The notes: generated by a model not told the origin, from the sequence alone. 64,000 nt of DNA from Aquilaria yunnanensis (GCA_039654915.1 CM077593.1:35558501-35622500), one strand, 5' to 3'. Positions 1 through 13,170 are shown, counted from the stretch's first letter. A program made the numbers and translations.

Positions 1-1960
1 AAAATTAGAAGAGAAACAAAAAATTGAGCATTTTAAGGGAGTTCCAGAAAAAAGAATTTGTGCAAATATTCCAAATATTTTAGAAAAGAAATAAACATAT
101 TGTAAATCTCGCATATGAACCAAGTTTTAATGAAAAGAATATTTTTTCTAGGCCAAGCGCTATTCAAATAAATGAAAAATTAATGGCTCATTATAGGAAA
201 GAAATTCAAGAATTGCTTGATAAGAAATTAATTAGAAATAGTTCTTCACCATGGAGCTGTTTAACTTTTTATGTTGTAAAAATGCAGAAATTGAAAGAGA
301 AGTACCAATATTGGTAATAAACTATAAACATCTCAATAATGTACTCTGCTGGATTAGGTATCTGATACCTAATAAGAAAGACCATTTTCTCTAAGTTTGA
401 TATGAAGCCAAGATATTGGCAGATTCAAAATTGCCAAAGAAGACAAATATAAGACAGGTTTTAATGTTCCATTTGAATATTATGAATGAAATGTCATGGC
501 TTTTTAATTGAAGAATGCTCCTTTAGAATTTCAATAAAATCATGAATAAATTTTTTAATTCTTATAATTCTTTTACTATTGTTTACATTAATGATGTTCT
601 AGTGTTTTCTCAATTAATTGATCAGCATTGGAAGCACTTGAATAAGTTCATAAAAATATTAGAAGAAGCAAGGCTACTAGTATTAGTAAAGAAAATGGAG
701 TTGTTCCAAATAATTATTAAATTTTTATGCCATATGATATATAAAGGAACAATCAATCCTATTGATAGATTAATAAGTTTTGCTGATAAATTTCTGGATG
801 AGATAAAGGATAAAAAACAATTACAAAGATTTTTAGGAAGTTTAAACTATGTTTTAGACTTTTGTAAACATCTTACCAATAATTGCAATCCTTTGTTTGA
901 TAGGTTAAAGAAGAGTCTATCAAAATAGGGTGAAGAACAAACAAAGGCTGTCCAGATTGTTGAAAGAAAAATAAGAAAAATCCCTTATATTAATATTCCC
1001 AGTCCAAAAGCCTTTAAGATAGTAGAAACAAATACAATTAGAGGGATATTAAAAAAAATATTGGTGAACAGGAACAATTAGTATGATTCACTTCAAGAGT
1101 TTGGAATCAAGCTCAAAGAAATTATGATATAATCAAGGAATAAATCTTGGCCATTGCTCATTGTGTTATGAAATTTGAGAAAGATCTCCTCAACAAGAAA
1201 TTCCTCATCAAAGTTGATTGCAAAGTAACAAAGGATGTCTTGTTCAAAGATGTAAGAAATCTAGCATCTAAACAAATTTTTGCTAGATGACAAGCTATCT
1301 TATATGCCTTTGATTTTGACATAGAATATATTGTTGGAGAGACAAACTCTCTACTTAATTTCTTGGCCAAAGAATTTTTGGAGGAAAAAAAAAGATGATA
1401 AACAACAATAAGAAGAACAAACATATTCTCTGCTAAGAAATCAAGGAAGAATTATAAAAAATGGAAATGGATATGGTCCCCGTTAGGAACAAAAACACCT
1501 AAATTAGAAACAAAAATAACCAGAGCTATCTTGGCTCAACACTATGCATATCTAGACACTTCTGAGAAAGCAAAAGAATCTTTACAAGAAAAGAAAAAGG
1601 ATTATAGAAGAAGAATCCTCCAAGAAGAGAGATTACTAGAATAGTAATGATGAACCATTACCTTTTCAAGAAAAAAGAAATTACTAGAATTACCAGAGTA
1701 ATTCATAGAAATCTATCAAAAGAACACTATTCCAAGGCCTAAAAAACCCCAAGAAATTATTGTACATGGATTAGGTATTCCAACGGTATACCAAGAAATT
1801 GAAAGAGAATGTTTGATTTCCCCAAAAAACAAAGACAAGAAACACTTCTCAGTCACTGAACTAGTAGAGAAATATTAGCTTAACCAGAATCGTTAGTGGT
1901 TGTTTCAAACCACCAAGAAGCCTTCATTTTTTGAATTGATATTACAGGAAACTGGCTCAG
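1..1960 (+). pseudogene. Endogenous caulimovirid (plant pararetrovirus) polymerase remnant, truncated at the window edge
   Basis: Conceptual translation in shifting frames shows a reverse transcriptase followed by RNase H. The RT catalytic-loop region is at about 590-620, where the usual Y-x-D-D box reads YIND, so one catalytic Asp is replaced. A segment typical of Caulimoviridae RT (FADKF, then LQRFLGSLNY) follows at about 775-850, and an RNase H-like stretch (VDCK, ASKQIFAR) at about 1,150-1,400. Lys-rich and charged sequence without a known domain continues to about 1,960. The longest uninterrupted piece is 542-928; the rest carries many in-frame stops and several frameshifts, so it cannot encode an enzyme. 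Genus (petuvirus or florendovirus type) is not resolved. It is AT-rich like its surroundings, consistent with an old insertion. I saw no terminal repeats, and the 5' part lies outside the window. Confidence 0.8.
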
Positions 1961-4799
1961 CTGGGATTGAGCATAGGTAAAAAAGGACAAAGATCACCAT
2001 AAATCCAAAAACCCGGTGATAAGAAAACAATACATATAGAAAAATTCATTTTAGAAGTTGGAATTTCTTCATTCAAAATTTTAAAAGTCTGGACTTTTGA
2101 AGAGTGAGGAGTTTCATAAGAAAGAAGAAGAATCTTGACCCTAAGATGTAGGGAGTAAAGTGTAGGTTTTTTAAAATGGATAGAGTAAAATGTATGTCGA
2201 GCCAAAACCACATGGGAATTTCTGTAATTTCCCCTAACTAGTTTAAATTCCTAGCATTACCATGGGATTCAAAAAGTCTAAAACATTCACAAAAAAAGTT
2301 ACAGCAATTGTTTTATTTTAAAAATTGGTAAATAATAACATGAACCAAAAGAATGTTATATTTGAGTTCAATATTTTTAAATTGCAATCTAAAATACATG
2401 TATTAGGATAGTCGGAATGACAAACTTCTTATCCCGCCAACTTGCCTAAATTATATAACTTAATATGATTGATATAAATCTTTTGAAAAAAAAATTATCA
2501 ATAGGTTTTTGTTTTTGTATTATTAATAATGACATACAATAATCTAGACAAAAAAATAATTTATACAAACTTATATTATATATCCGACAAAATTTGCAAT
2601 ATTATGCTATCAAATTCACTAAAACATTTTTATCATAATAAACCTAATAAGTGAACCTAAATTTAAAGAAAACTCGATTAGCCTATTTAAAATTCTCTTG
2701 AAATGAAAAAATAATTTGAGTTGTGTTAGCAAAAATATAGATAATTGGGTCCAATTGATGAAAGTTATCTTAAATAAAAATAAGACAACTTTAAGTTTAT
2801 TAGAATAATGAAATCATGTGTCTATTGGAATTGAGCTTGACTTGCCAACAAAATCATTGTAATCATACAAATGTTTCATGCCACCTGTAAAAAATTAACC
2901 AATTTCTATGAGCATCAACCCCACATAGAGCAAATAGGAAAAGGTATTTATCCTGATAACCTACCAATAATATATTAATTAGATTGATATAAATTGTTAT
3001 AATAAGTTTTTTCAATTATTTTTTTCCTTGATTCATTATGCTATAAAGTAATGTCGCGCAATTAATAATAAAAAATCCATAGAAACTTATATTCTATATT
3101 AATAATTACTATAATACACTATAATATATTATATGAAATTCAATAAAAGGTTCTAACATTTCATATCAAATATACTATAATATACTACTACAATATACTT
3201 TTGGTCCATCAAATTATAATAACTCGGACATTTTCATTCTTGTACTATGATTTGAGGTGACCTGATCATCAAAGTATTGAAATGTTATATATAATAAATA
3301 ATAATAATAATAAAATAAACAAAAAAAGGAGAAACTTTTAAAACACAGTATTTTCACTTTCATTTCATGTAGAATTAATAGAATTTGGAAGTTAATACTC
3401 TATCTACATAATAATAATAATAATTACTTAAGTTGCTAAATATTGTCTAATAAAAGTTTATGAAAAAAATTTTGATTTTTTTTAATTTTTTAATTTACTA
3501 TATTTAATTTTCCAAATTTTATAGTATTATTTTACAAAGAAAATTTATTTTTTTAAAGAATAATTATCTAAAAATATGCTCAATTATATTTTAAATTTAT
3601 TTTTTCTTTCATATCTTATTTTTTACTAATATAGTATATTTTAATATTTTAATGTTATTTAATTAATATTTTACTCGGCATTTATATACTAGTTTAATTA
3701 ATCCTAGTTTATATACTCAACATTGCTACGGGATTTAAGAAAGTCAAATGAAAAAGATCAATAATTCATTAACATTATTGAAATTTTGACAAAATCTAAG
3801 AATTGCAAAATAAGGAATTAGAAATGCAAATTCAGTATGTCTAGAGTCATATCAATCTATACGAAAGCACCTGATATAAGGCCCTATTTGATGGAGATAA
3901 CACGACAAGCTTTATATCAAATAGTATAAACTACATCAAACAGAACAATGAATTAGAAACATTCTCTTAGAAGACCAAAATTAGAACTCTGTCAATGAAG
4001 TCGCCACCCAACTTGATCTGCACTGTGCAACCTTAAAAATAAAAAGTTAAAACGGAAACTAAATAGGATTTTGAAAATATGCAATATACAGAATCAATAA
4101 ACGACAGATAGCAATAGACAAATAATAGGAGTAAAGTTATAAGGGTGCCTTATAAAATATAACTATGAGGACGTTGATCTTACCGGTTCTATCACCCTGA
4201 AAAAATTACGCTAAAAAGTTATTGATAATAAAAATAAATTGGGAAGTTAATGCTGTGAGTGGGTAATGAAAATATTTTATCGGTAGTCTCCTAAGGAAGC
4301 GCCCTTACAGTCTTGACTCCTGACGATGATGCCTAAGATAGACTACTTACACCAAGCAAGTAAATGGCCAACCCCTTCTCCCCTATGAAACTGAAGAAGC
4401 TCTTCGGATGAAGTGGTCATGCCCGGGTCTTTATCTTATTCATTCCTAAAGATGATGCTAGTATCGACAACAGAAAGGGTAGCTTGACCATCACTTTGAT
4501 GAATGAATTGTTTTAGGAAATGAATTTTTAGTTTATATAGGTTATGATTATTGATTTTTTTAAAAGAAATATATAGTTAGATAATTATTTTTTCTTTTTT
4601 TATCAGATAAAATTATCATGAATTTTGAATTTTGGATGAAAGTATGATCAAGATATATGGTTTTTGAACTCACCCAAATTAAAGTATGATGCGTTTTTAT
4701 CCTTGGAGTATCTATATATTTGAATGTTTGGCTTGATTCAATTTGTTTAGATGCTAAGTACTAACTTATCTGTTTATTGAAGTATTAAAATTTTGTGAA

Positions 4800-5150
4800 T
4801 TTTTAGTTCGACAATTATCTTATTTGGCACTTGTTTGTTTATGGAATTTTGACACTTATCTTAGTATTAGTTTTTTGTAGTTAAAATATTTAAATCTAAA
4901 ATTTATCTTATCGGAACATTTGAGTCTAAATATGTGGTTATGTTGTTCTTTGAAATCTGTGATTTTCTAAGTTGGTGGTAAATGTTAATTTAAAAATTCA
5001 ACAATTATCTTACTCGGCACATATCTGTTATGGGAATATTTCAAATTTATGAATTTTAAATTCGGCATTTATCTCAGCAATATTCATTTTTTGCTTAAAA
5101 TATTTAAATCTAAATTTTATGTAATCGTAATATTTAGATTAATTAGGTTA
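4800..5150. repeat. Degenerate two-copy tandem repeat
   Basis: The string around 4,805-4,925 (CAATTATCTTA, GGCACTTGTTTG, TTAAAATATTTAAATCTAAA) recurs in the same order at about 5,000-5,145 with substitutions and indels. The period is about 190-200 bp. No element termini were seen. Confidence 0.5.
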
Positions 5151-6222
5151 TGTAATCGGAAACTTTTTTAGAATTTGAAACTAAACATTAGGTTATGTTA
5201 GTTTTAATAATTTGTTAATTTTTTTGAGTTCTTTTCATGTTTTGGCTTTCCTATTCACGATTATGGATGCTGCCTCTCAGTATATTATTGTAACATTCCA
5301 ATATGAGATCCATGAAGATAACAATGATAGATATATAATTTTGTGTACAGTTCAACAACGTCAGCGTGAATAACAACATGCTGAAAAATATAGGCTCTTC
5401 CATATCCGTAATTTAGATTCAAGCATTTCCATCTCCCTTTTTCTTAATTCTTAAACATTAACGCCTTGTAATATCTAATTATGTATGCCAAAAAATAAAA
5501 TTACTTTTTTTTGCAATCAGGTGTATACTTGGTTGTGTTATTTTCCTTATGTCATTAAAATTTTCAATAAAGTTAATATTGCATAATTTTGTATTCAAAC
5601 TTTTGTATCAAATGATATCTCTATACTCATTTAAAATAAAATAAAAAGGGATAAAATCGGTAAAATAGACTTGGATGGGAGTGCCGATTTGGAATAGGGA
5701 GTTGGAATCCAGAAGAATGATAAATCATATATAGAAATTATCCATTTGGTTCTCCTTGTTATCCAATCACATATAGAAATTATAAATCATGTATTGTTGC
5801 ACAAATAGTATCTTTATCTTTTTATAAAGATAAAACCAGTAAAGGGAATTTGGATGGGAGTGCTGATAAATTAATATAATATTAACATAATTAAATTTCA
5901 TGATAAAATATTTTTAAGGAAATTAATTTGATTATTTATGACAACATTAGTTCAAAACTAAGGATTTAGTAAAATCAGGATACATATGAGTTTAATTCTG
6001 TATTTATCTGTCAAAATTTAAAATTTAGATGTAAGTCAACAATTATGATTTTGACTGCTACATATCACCACCATATTTGATCAGAGAATCGAGGATAAAT
6101 GTGGTAAACCATGTGTAAAAAGTTGCGGTTAACTTACTAGTAAGGGAAAATGTGCCACGTGTCAGTTCTATAATCACTTTCATTAAGGAAAAGATAAAAA
6201 CACTCTTAGATACATCCTGCTT

Positions 6223-6244
6223 TATATATATATATATATATATA
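6223..6244. repeat. (TA)n microsatellite
   Basis: About eleven uninterrupted TA dinucleotides. Confidence 0.95.
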
Positions 6245-6981
6245 GATGGGATTGCAATCTCATTTGGATGGAAGCTCTAACCTTGATGCACAAGAAAACA
6301 CACATATATAGGCCTGTTTGGAAACAGTTTTGTTTATTAATATTAAAGTTTTAGATGATTTATTAATTGTGAAAATGAAACCGCTGAAATGAAAAGTTAA
6401 AAGATACATTTAGAATGTTTCTTCAAAACTCTAACACTAATGCAAAGTATACTAATAAGAGATATTGTGGAAAACCTTAGGCATGTTTACACCACTTTTC
6501 TAAATCCCCTAATAGCTATCTCTTGGCCTTTGGGACTAACCTTATTATCGAATGATTTTTCTTGAATATACAACTGTGGAACCTTATCTTTGGTTGCAAA
6601 ATCTGTTATTTCCTCCATTTTTGGAGTTCACAATAAATATTGCAGAAGTGATTTCAATAAATCTATTATGTCACAAATAGCTGAAGCGCATGTAAATTTT
6701 ATTTTTTTCATACTAAAAAATATAAATAAGGTATATTAGGATATTAGAGAGTTATCAAGAAAAACTGGAGAAAAGTCATTTCTCTTTTAAAATTTAAAAA
6801 GTGTTAAGCTAAAAATAATAGAAAATGATGCATAATGTACCTAACACAAATCAAACCCTACTAGGGGTGGGCATCCAAACACACTGCCAACTGAACCACG
6901 TTCTGTGGACAAATACATGTAAAATTGAAATGAATTTCACGTACAATTATGCTTCATTATTTTTATCAAATCACTATTTAG

Positions 6982-7217
6982 TACTCCCTCTGTTTCACAA
7001 AAGCTATCCTTTTTACTATTCATAGCATTTAATTTATAATTTTATTTTTTTTAAAATTTATCATAAAAATATGAACTTTTTATATGAAAATGGAACCTTA
7101 AAGATTCTAGTTTCTAAATATCATTTTTGAGAATTTTTTTCAATTCATATTAATATAAATATATTTAAGTTAAATTTTAGTCAAAAACAATAAAAGGGAC
7201 AGCTAATATGAAAAGTA
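6982..7217. mobile_element. MITE with 'CTCCCTCTGTTTCA' terminal inverted repeat
   Basis: The left end (TACTCCCTCTGTTTCACAAA, then AGCTATCCTTTT) is mirrored at about 7,193-7,217, where AAAGGGACAGCTAATATGAAA pairs with most of it in inverted orientation. The last bases of the right end have decayed. Length (about 236 bp), AT-rich core and the CTCCCTC-type terminus fit a small non-autonomous DNA transposon. It lies about 320 bp upstream of the first VPE start codon, so it may form part of that promoter. The target duplication is not clear. Confidence 0.6.
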
Positions 7218-7429
7218 TTTTTAATCAGCCAATCAGCTCACATAACGTGACCAGTTTTTAACACTACCGGGTGGTCCACACAGTCCCTAACCGTCAATGA
7301 AGGAACCAGAAAAGTCACGTAACTACTACAGCATCACTACCGTCGAATTAAGTGCGCTCCCATCTTTCGGCCCCACAATCCGAAGTGGACGGTTCAGATG
7401 CAATCTTAAAACTAACATCAAAACCTGTT

Positions 7430-7540
7430 GGGACCCAAATCGCCCGCCATGGACAACTTGCTCCTAATATTAGTATAACTCGCTCTGTGCCTAGAGCGGT
7501 TTTCATCTTTCTCCACCATCTGGGCTCAGTTCCGGCAATC
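7430..7540 (+). promoter_or_regulatory. Proximal upstream/5' leader of VPE copy 1, conserved with copy 2
   Basis: From about 7,430 (GGGACCCAAATCGCCCGCCA) the sequence aligns with the region just upstream of the second VPE gene (about 17,117). Further upstream the two copies diverge completely. A CCAAT motif lies at 7,229-7,235 (AGCCAATCAG). I cannot place a convincing TATA box. The conserved part probably covers the core promoter and 5' leader. Confidence 0.45.
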
Positions 7541-10500
7541 ATGGCGCCTCCTTCCCTTGCCTATTTCGTCTTCTTGCTTCTGACGGTGGGCGGAGTTGTT
7601 TGCGGCAGCAGAGATGGTGCCACAGAGGTCCTGCGGTTGCCGTCGGAAGTGTCTAGGTTCTTTCGCGCGAACGAGGAAGAGGATAATGTGGGCACGAGGT
7701 GGGCCGTCTTGATTGCTGGATCTAATGGCTACTGGAATTACCGCCACCAGGTTCAACTTTATCGTCCTAATTTCTAAAGTTGTGTTTCCATTTTACAAAA
7801 CAATTTTTCCAAGAATTAGAAAACTTGGCTTCCTTGTACGAAAATCTGAGAAGAGTTTAGAATCGGGTTATCACTTTTTGCGTTCTTTATTTTTTTTTTT
7901 CTTTCTCTTTTGAGTTCAGAAGACAATAAGTACAGAGCATTTGGGAAGAACAAGTTTAGTTTCAAAGTTGTGTTCCATTTTATTGAACGATTTCTCAGAA
8001 TATTGGAGAGCTCGACTTATCATTTTTATATAATAAGTTAGACAAGGATATGGAGAAATTTAGAAGAGAATGAAAAGATTTTCCATGCTAAACGAGTTTG
8101 TACTTTTTTAAGTTCAGAAAGCAATACGTAAGCATTTGGGAGGAACATGTCTGATTAATTTCTTATTAATAATTGTTTCAGGATGATGAACTGTACTAGA
8201 ATATGATGGAATTTAGATAAGAAAAATAAATATATTTTTTTCATAGCTAAAGGGTATTTTACGGTTTTAGTTCAGAAGACAATATGAGCACTTGGGAAGA
8301 ACAAATCTAATTTCAGAAGTAGTTTCTCATTTTTTGAAATGATTTCTCAAAATATTAGGAACCAATGTTTATAAAATGCATTAGTAATACAAGAATATGA
8401 AGTAAGTTAGAGAAGGAAAATTAAAAAAAGAAAAAAGAAAAAAGAAAAAAGAAAATCCACAATTAAACTGGTCTTTGCTTTTGTGTTTTTAGTTCAGAAA
8501 ACAATAAGAACGAGTATCTGGGAAGAACAGGTCTAATTTCTGATCAAACATTGTTTCAGGCTGATGTTTGCCATGCCTACCAACTATTGAGGAAAGGTGG
8601 TCTGAAGGAGGAAAACATAATTGTATTCATGTATGATGACATAGCCTTTGATGAGGAGAACCCTAGGCCTGGAGTCATCATCAACAACCCACATGGGAGT
8701 GATGTTTACAAAGGAGTTCCAAAGGTTTGCGATTGTTCATAGTTTTGTATTTTTTGTTTATATAATTGGTCAAACACGAAAATCTTCAGTAACAGGTTCT
8801 CTCTGGCAGGACTACACTGGAGAAGATATTACAGTGAACAACTTTTTTGCTGCTATCCTTGGGAATAAAACTGCCCTCACTGGAGGTAGCGGGAAGGTTG
8901 TTGATAGTGGGCCAGATGACCATATCTTCATATACTACACTGATCATGGAGGTCCTGGTGTTCTAGGTAAGTGTCCAAATGTTGTTGGAGTTTGATTCTA
9001 GAGTTTTATATGGACCAGTAGGTTTTTTGCTAATTTCTGTTGTTTCAACTCAGGGATGCCCACATACCCGAACCTCTATGCTGATGATTTGATTGCTGTT
9101 TTGAAGAAGAAACATGCTTTGCGGAGCTACAAAAGCTTGGTAAGCAGTTCTCTTTCGGTTGTTGTGGCCCAAAGGCCATGCTATCTGATCTGATTCTGTA
9201 AAATTCAGGTGTTCTATCTTGAAGCTTGTGAATCTGGAAGCATCTTTGAGGGTCTTCTTCCGGATGGGATTAATGTCTACACGACAACAGCATCAAATGC
9301 AGAGGAAAGCAGTTGGGGAACATATTGCCCTGGAGACTACCCTAGTCCTCCTCCAGAATATGAAACCTGCTTGGGAGACTTGTACAGTGTTGCTTGGATG
9401 GAGGACAGGTGAGACTGAAGTTTGCAATGGGTTGAAGTGAGCTATTTAGTCCTATGGAATCTCCTTAACTGATACACCATTTATTTATTTATTTTTGTTA
9501 ATATTGATTTTGATGACCAGTGACATACATGATTTACGGAAAGAGACTTTGCATCAGCAGTATGAACTGGTATGCTTCCTGAACAGAGCGAATTTTGTTG
9601 GGCTTCCTTAGCTGATATCTAGTGAATGGCCACTGTTGTTTGCTGCTTACATTTCACTGAATACTACTTTGTACATCTATATCAGCAGAATTATTAATCA
9701 AAGACAATAAATCTAGGTTGGAGTCCTGACAAAGTTGTGGATTTCTTTCTAACCATTTCTCTGATGAGTTTAGCTGCCTTGTGCAGGTCAAACAAAGGAC
9801 AGCTAATGGAAATTACGCTTATGGTTCTCATGTCATGCAATATGGTGATTTGGGGCTCAACAAGCACCATCTCTATGGATATATAGGCACAAATCCTGCA
9901 AATGATGGCCAGACATTTGTGAGTGAGAACATCCTCAAGTCACCATCTAAGGCTGTTAATCAGCGCGACGCTGATCTGGTCCATTTCTGGGACAAGGTTT
10001 GTTTAGTACCCCTGTTCTACAGTGAATCTTGTCCTTCTTGGTTCTCTGATAAGGGCCATAAGGCAGTGCAGGTCAAGTACTTGATTAACAAATGACATGT
10101 ACTTGTGCTGAAAGCATATGACGTCAGTAGTATATGAAGATATAGATTGGCAGTGGTGTTTAGCATAAGAAAAATAAGACCTATTGGTGTGTCACTCCTT
10201 ATTAGAAGTAGATAGCATGTTTCATCTGCATTACGAACTCTTAATATTGTTTTAAAAGCTCTGATGTGCATTTAAAGGGTGACCTGATTGGTCTTTTAGA
10301 TTTTAACCCTGTCATATCCAATCCTTGTTGTTGCAGTACCGCAAGGCACCTGAAGGTTCAGAAAGGAAGATTCAAGCACAGAAGCAGTTTGTTCAAGCAA
10401 TGTCTCACAGGATGCATATCGACAACAGCATCAAACTGATTGGAAAACTCTTATTTGGTATTGAAAGAGGCCCGGAGGTGTTGTCTAGTGTTCAACCTGC

Positions 10501-10802
10501 TGGGCAGCCTCTTGTTGATGACTGGAAGTGCCTTAAGAGAATGGTAAAGAAAAGAATACTTTACTGTCAATCCCAATCCTGCTTTTTGGGATGATGACAT
10601 TCACCCTTCAAAATTTCAGGTAAGGACTTTCGAGACTCATTGCGGATCGCTATCTCAGTATGGGATGAAGCACATGCGCTCCCTAGCAAACATCTGCAAT
10701 GCTGGAATCAAGGTGGAGCAGATGGCCGAGGCATCAGCGCAAGCTTGTGTCAGCATCCCCTCTGATCCTTGGAGTTCTCTCCACAGGGGGTTCAGTGCAT
10801 GA
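7541..10802 (+). CDS. VPE: Vacuolar processing enzyme (legumain-type cysteine endopeptidase, family C13), copy 1
   Basis: VPEs are vacuolar cysteine proteases that cut after Asn/Asp to mature vacuolar proteins and act in plant cell death. Nine exons join in frame to 488 aa: 7541-7750, 8560-8724, 8810-8966, 9054-9139, 9209-9408, 9521-9569, 9787-9996, 10337-10543, 10620-10802; all introns are GT-AG. Residues 1-~21 form a signal peptide, followed by a short propeptide. Key residues: R68 (S1 pocket, WNYRHQ), H171 (YYTDHGGPG), C213 (YLEACESGS), the WGT gatekeeper triplet at 242-244, the poly-Pro loop [10 protein letters not shown], and the C-terminal prodomain ending RGFSA. The Gly gatekeeper and Gly-Pro after the His-Gly are of the protease type. 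An in-frame upstream Met exists at 7,352, but the 7,541 start gives a proper signal peptide and matches copy 2. Length and intron number are normal for the family; it looks functional. Confidence 0.93.
7911..8545 (+). repeat. Intron-1 tandem repeats of VPE copy 1, with a (GAAAAAA)n tract
   Basis: A block beginning GTTCAGAA(G/A)(A/G)CAATA, then CATTTGGGAAGAACA and TTTCAAAGTTGTG, recurs at 7,914, 8,112, 8,270 and 8,492, spaced 198, 158 and 222 bp. The copy at 8,112 carries TTGTTTCAGGATGATG at about 8,174-8,189, closely resembling the true exon-2 acceptor TTGTTTCAGGCTGATG at 8,551. A GAAAAAA microsatellite lies at about 8,423-8,455. The homologous intron of copy 2 holds only two units. Confidence 0.75.
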
Positions 10803-11015
10803 TAAACCTTACCGCTCGCAGCCCGACCCTTTCGGCTAGTGTCAATATACTTAGGCCTATGTAATGCCGGGGCACCTCTATAATCTATTAGTCTTATAAC
10901 TGTTTTTTCTATGGATACATATGTGGAGCTTTTGCAAATAATCAGTAGAAGCAGGTTAGATTAGGCTGCTATATATTCTAAAGCTGTCTTCCAGATGTAA
11001 GTATATGCCTTGTGA

Positions 11016-11021
11016 AATAAA
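11016..11021 (+). terminator. Likely poly(A) signal of VPE copy 1
   Basis: AATAAA about 215 bp after the stop codon, inside a 3' region that aligns with the 3' region of copy 2 (GGCTGCTA, then CTTCCAGAT..AAGTATATG). Confidence 0.6.
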
Positions 11022-11320
11022 AATGCACATATATGTTCAAAGTTAACGACTATTTCCAGTATGTGAAAATATAAAACAACAAAATAAAGTGCAAACAGCT
11101 AATCAGTCTACCAAGACAGCGCGATCAGCTGCCGTTATGGCGTAGTGGCGTGTACGGCTCGTGTTTGGCCAGGCCAGCTAATCTCTGAACCTTGCCTTCA
11201 CGGTTTGAGAGAATTGGCATTTCTGATATAATGATCTGTCAACATCTACACTTGGGCAATCAGCTATCTATACACGAGAAATTGACGGTGCTAGGAAAAA
11301 TGCATGTTGCCACTAAAATT

Positions 11321-12025
11321 TATGGGGAGCAGTAATTTTGTAATTGAACTTTTTTTATGAGTAAATTTATCATTAATGTTTTCATTGTTGGTAATTTTGT
11401 CATTGAATATTAAAGAGATTTCATCTGTTCAGAGAGTATTTCATAGCTTAAATTTTAAATTAGTTCTACAAGTTTTCTCTTTAACCTATAGCTACTCAAA
11501 TATTTCACAACACCCAAATGAGTAAAAACTTTGTGTTTAACCACATAACCTCTATTGCTAAGTCTTCTTATTTTTATTTTCCTCATTATCGTCGAGCAAC
11601 CCTTCACTGCTGCTATCATAGATCCTTTATTTTAGAAATACAGTGCCTTTGGATTTAGTTTCACCTGCATCAATCGAACCTTATTTTATTAAAGTTTTCT
11701 CTAAGAAGTGTTGCTGGAATATATGGAAGATTGAAGGTAGCAGTGGTGGCGGAAAATGTGGAGGGTGACGAAGCATACAAGAGGTTACTAAAGTGAAGAT
11801 AATGGTCAAAATGATAGATTCAGAAATATAAGGGTCAAAGTGTTACGTAAAAAAACTTGGAATTAGAACTTGTATTTTTTTTTATACATTTTTCATATAA
11901 AAAATTTTAACGACTATTGGCAGATTTACTATAAACATAAACTTTGATGGTAAATTTGCATCTTTTGAAAAGATTAATGACAATTTTACCCTAAAAAAAT
12001 TTGGTGTCAGAATTACTCTTCCCAT
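11321..12025. mobile_element. Inverted-repeat element (non-autonomous DNA transposon)
   Basis: The left arm from 11,321 (TATGGGGAGCAGTAATT, TTTTTTTAT, GTAAA, TCATTAATGTTTTCA) is mirrored by the right arm ending at about 12,025. Read in reverse, that arm gives TATGGGAAGAGTAATT, TTTTTTTA, GGTAAA, TCATTAATCTTTTCA. The arms are about 75 bp and the element about 700 bp. A TA dinucleotide flanks both ends, but a longer target duplication is not clear. No coding capacity. Confidence 0.5.
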
Positions 12026-12733
12026 ATACTCTCTCCATCTAAAAAAGAATGAAATATTTTTTTTTTAGCTATCCAAAATAAAATGCAACATTTCCCATTT
12101 TAGTAGTCTTTTAGGATCAATTTCCTATATTACCCTTTGACGCCAAAACCAACGTTGTTTGGTCAGTTCCTTTGATGGAATAGAATGACAAAACTGATAA
12201 TTTAAATTGTTTAGTAATTGCTGAAAAGCTATTAAATGATTACAATTTACTAAAATATAGTTCTTGAAAATTTCAAATTAGAATTTTAAAAATGATTATA
12301 TTAGAAAAGTGAACAGATTTAATACCAATTATTTACACATTTGCAAAATTTTAGGTTCCACTTAGAAAGTTGAAAAGTTTTGATACCAACTGTTTATACA
12401 GTTGCAAAGTTTTAGGCCTCATTCAAAAAAATGGAAAGCTTTAGGATTGAAATAGAAAATTCAGTAAAGCTTGAGGACTAAAAGTGTCTTTCCCTAAAAT
12501 TATTCCTCTGAAGTTTTTCTATTGTTGCCATGACATTTTTGCGAAAAGATCATTCAAGTATCTATTGTTTGAACTCATTTTGTTATTCAAATTTCAATGG
12601 ATTTCATTCTCCTTGTAATTACTTTTTCTATCCTTAATTAGTTGAAACATTGGTTTTGTCTAGAGATTAAAAAAGAGGAAAAAAATGCATATGTTGTTTG
12701 ACTTCATTTTTTACATGTAAAGTAAGAAAAACC
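12026..12733. other. AT-rich spacer with a possible MITE end
   Basis: Begins with CTCTCTCCATCTAAAAAAGA, which resembles a Stowaway/Tourist-type MITE end. I could not find the matching opposite end. No gene seen. Confidence 0.3.
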
Positions 12734-13170
12734 TGATACCATAATGGGTCTTGAGCTACATCCTATGAAGGCTTACTAGCAATATACTCATGGGTTAAGT
12801 TTAACTTAGAGGAGCCAATTAGACCATTGCTCTTGAGCTAAAGAATAATGGGTTGACCATTATAATGATTAGCTCGAGTCAAAAAGACGATCCTCATAAT
12901 CACGAGATCTACCACAAAGTAAAAGGAGTTTCCGCTACCACCATATATTTAGGCTTATAATAGATCTTCTTCATGGAACTATGAGGTATGCTCTATATTC
13001 TGAACAACACTTTCTTTAATCTTCATCATTCTTCTCGAGCCCATATTGACCTAATAATCAAAGGGTCTTCTTGTGGCACACAACTCTGAGGCCCCCTAAC
13101 CTTGTTTTTTATTATAGGTTCAACCATCTCTAAGGTCTTAGGTTGCCCATTCAACATCCTTTGGATATCA
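12734..13170 (+). repeat. 5' LTR of the gag-only Tat-like element
   Basis: Direct repeat partner of 15,232-15,654, bounded by TGATACC and GGATATCA. Confidence 0.75.

Larger units (their letters stand above)
1961..6981. other. AT-rich intergenic DNA without a recognisable gene
   Basis: About 5 kb of AT-rich sequence with stop codons in all frames. It contains short (ATA)n/(AAT)n stretches near 3,295-3,312 and 3,408-3,424, a TA microsatellite and a degenerate two-copy repeat (listed separately). A somewhat more GC-rich island at about 4,250-4,500 has no coding frame I recognise. Confidence 0.6.

Noticed and set aside
7526..7756. Minus-strand open frames over VPE exon 1 (also at 17,221-17,490)
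   Set aside because: They mirror GC-rich exon 1 in both copies because the exon itself is conserved; no independent evidence.
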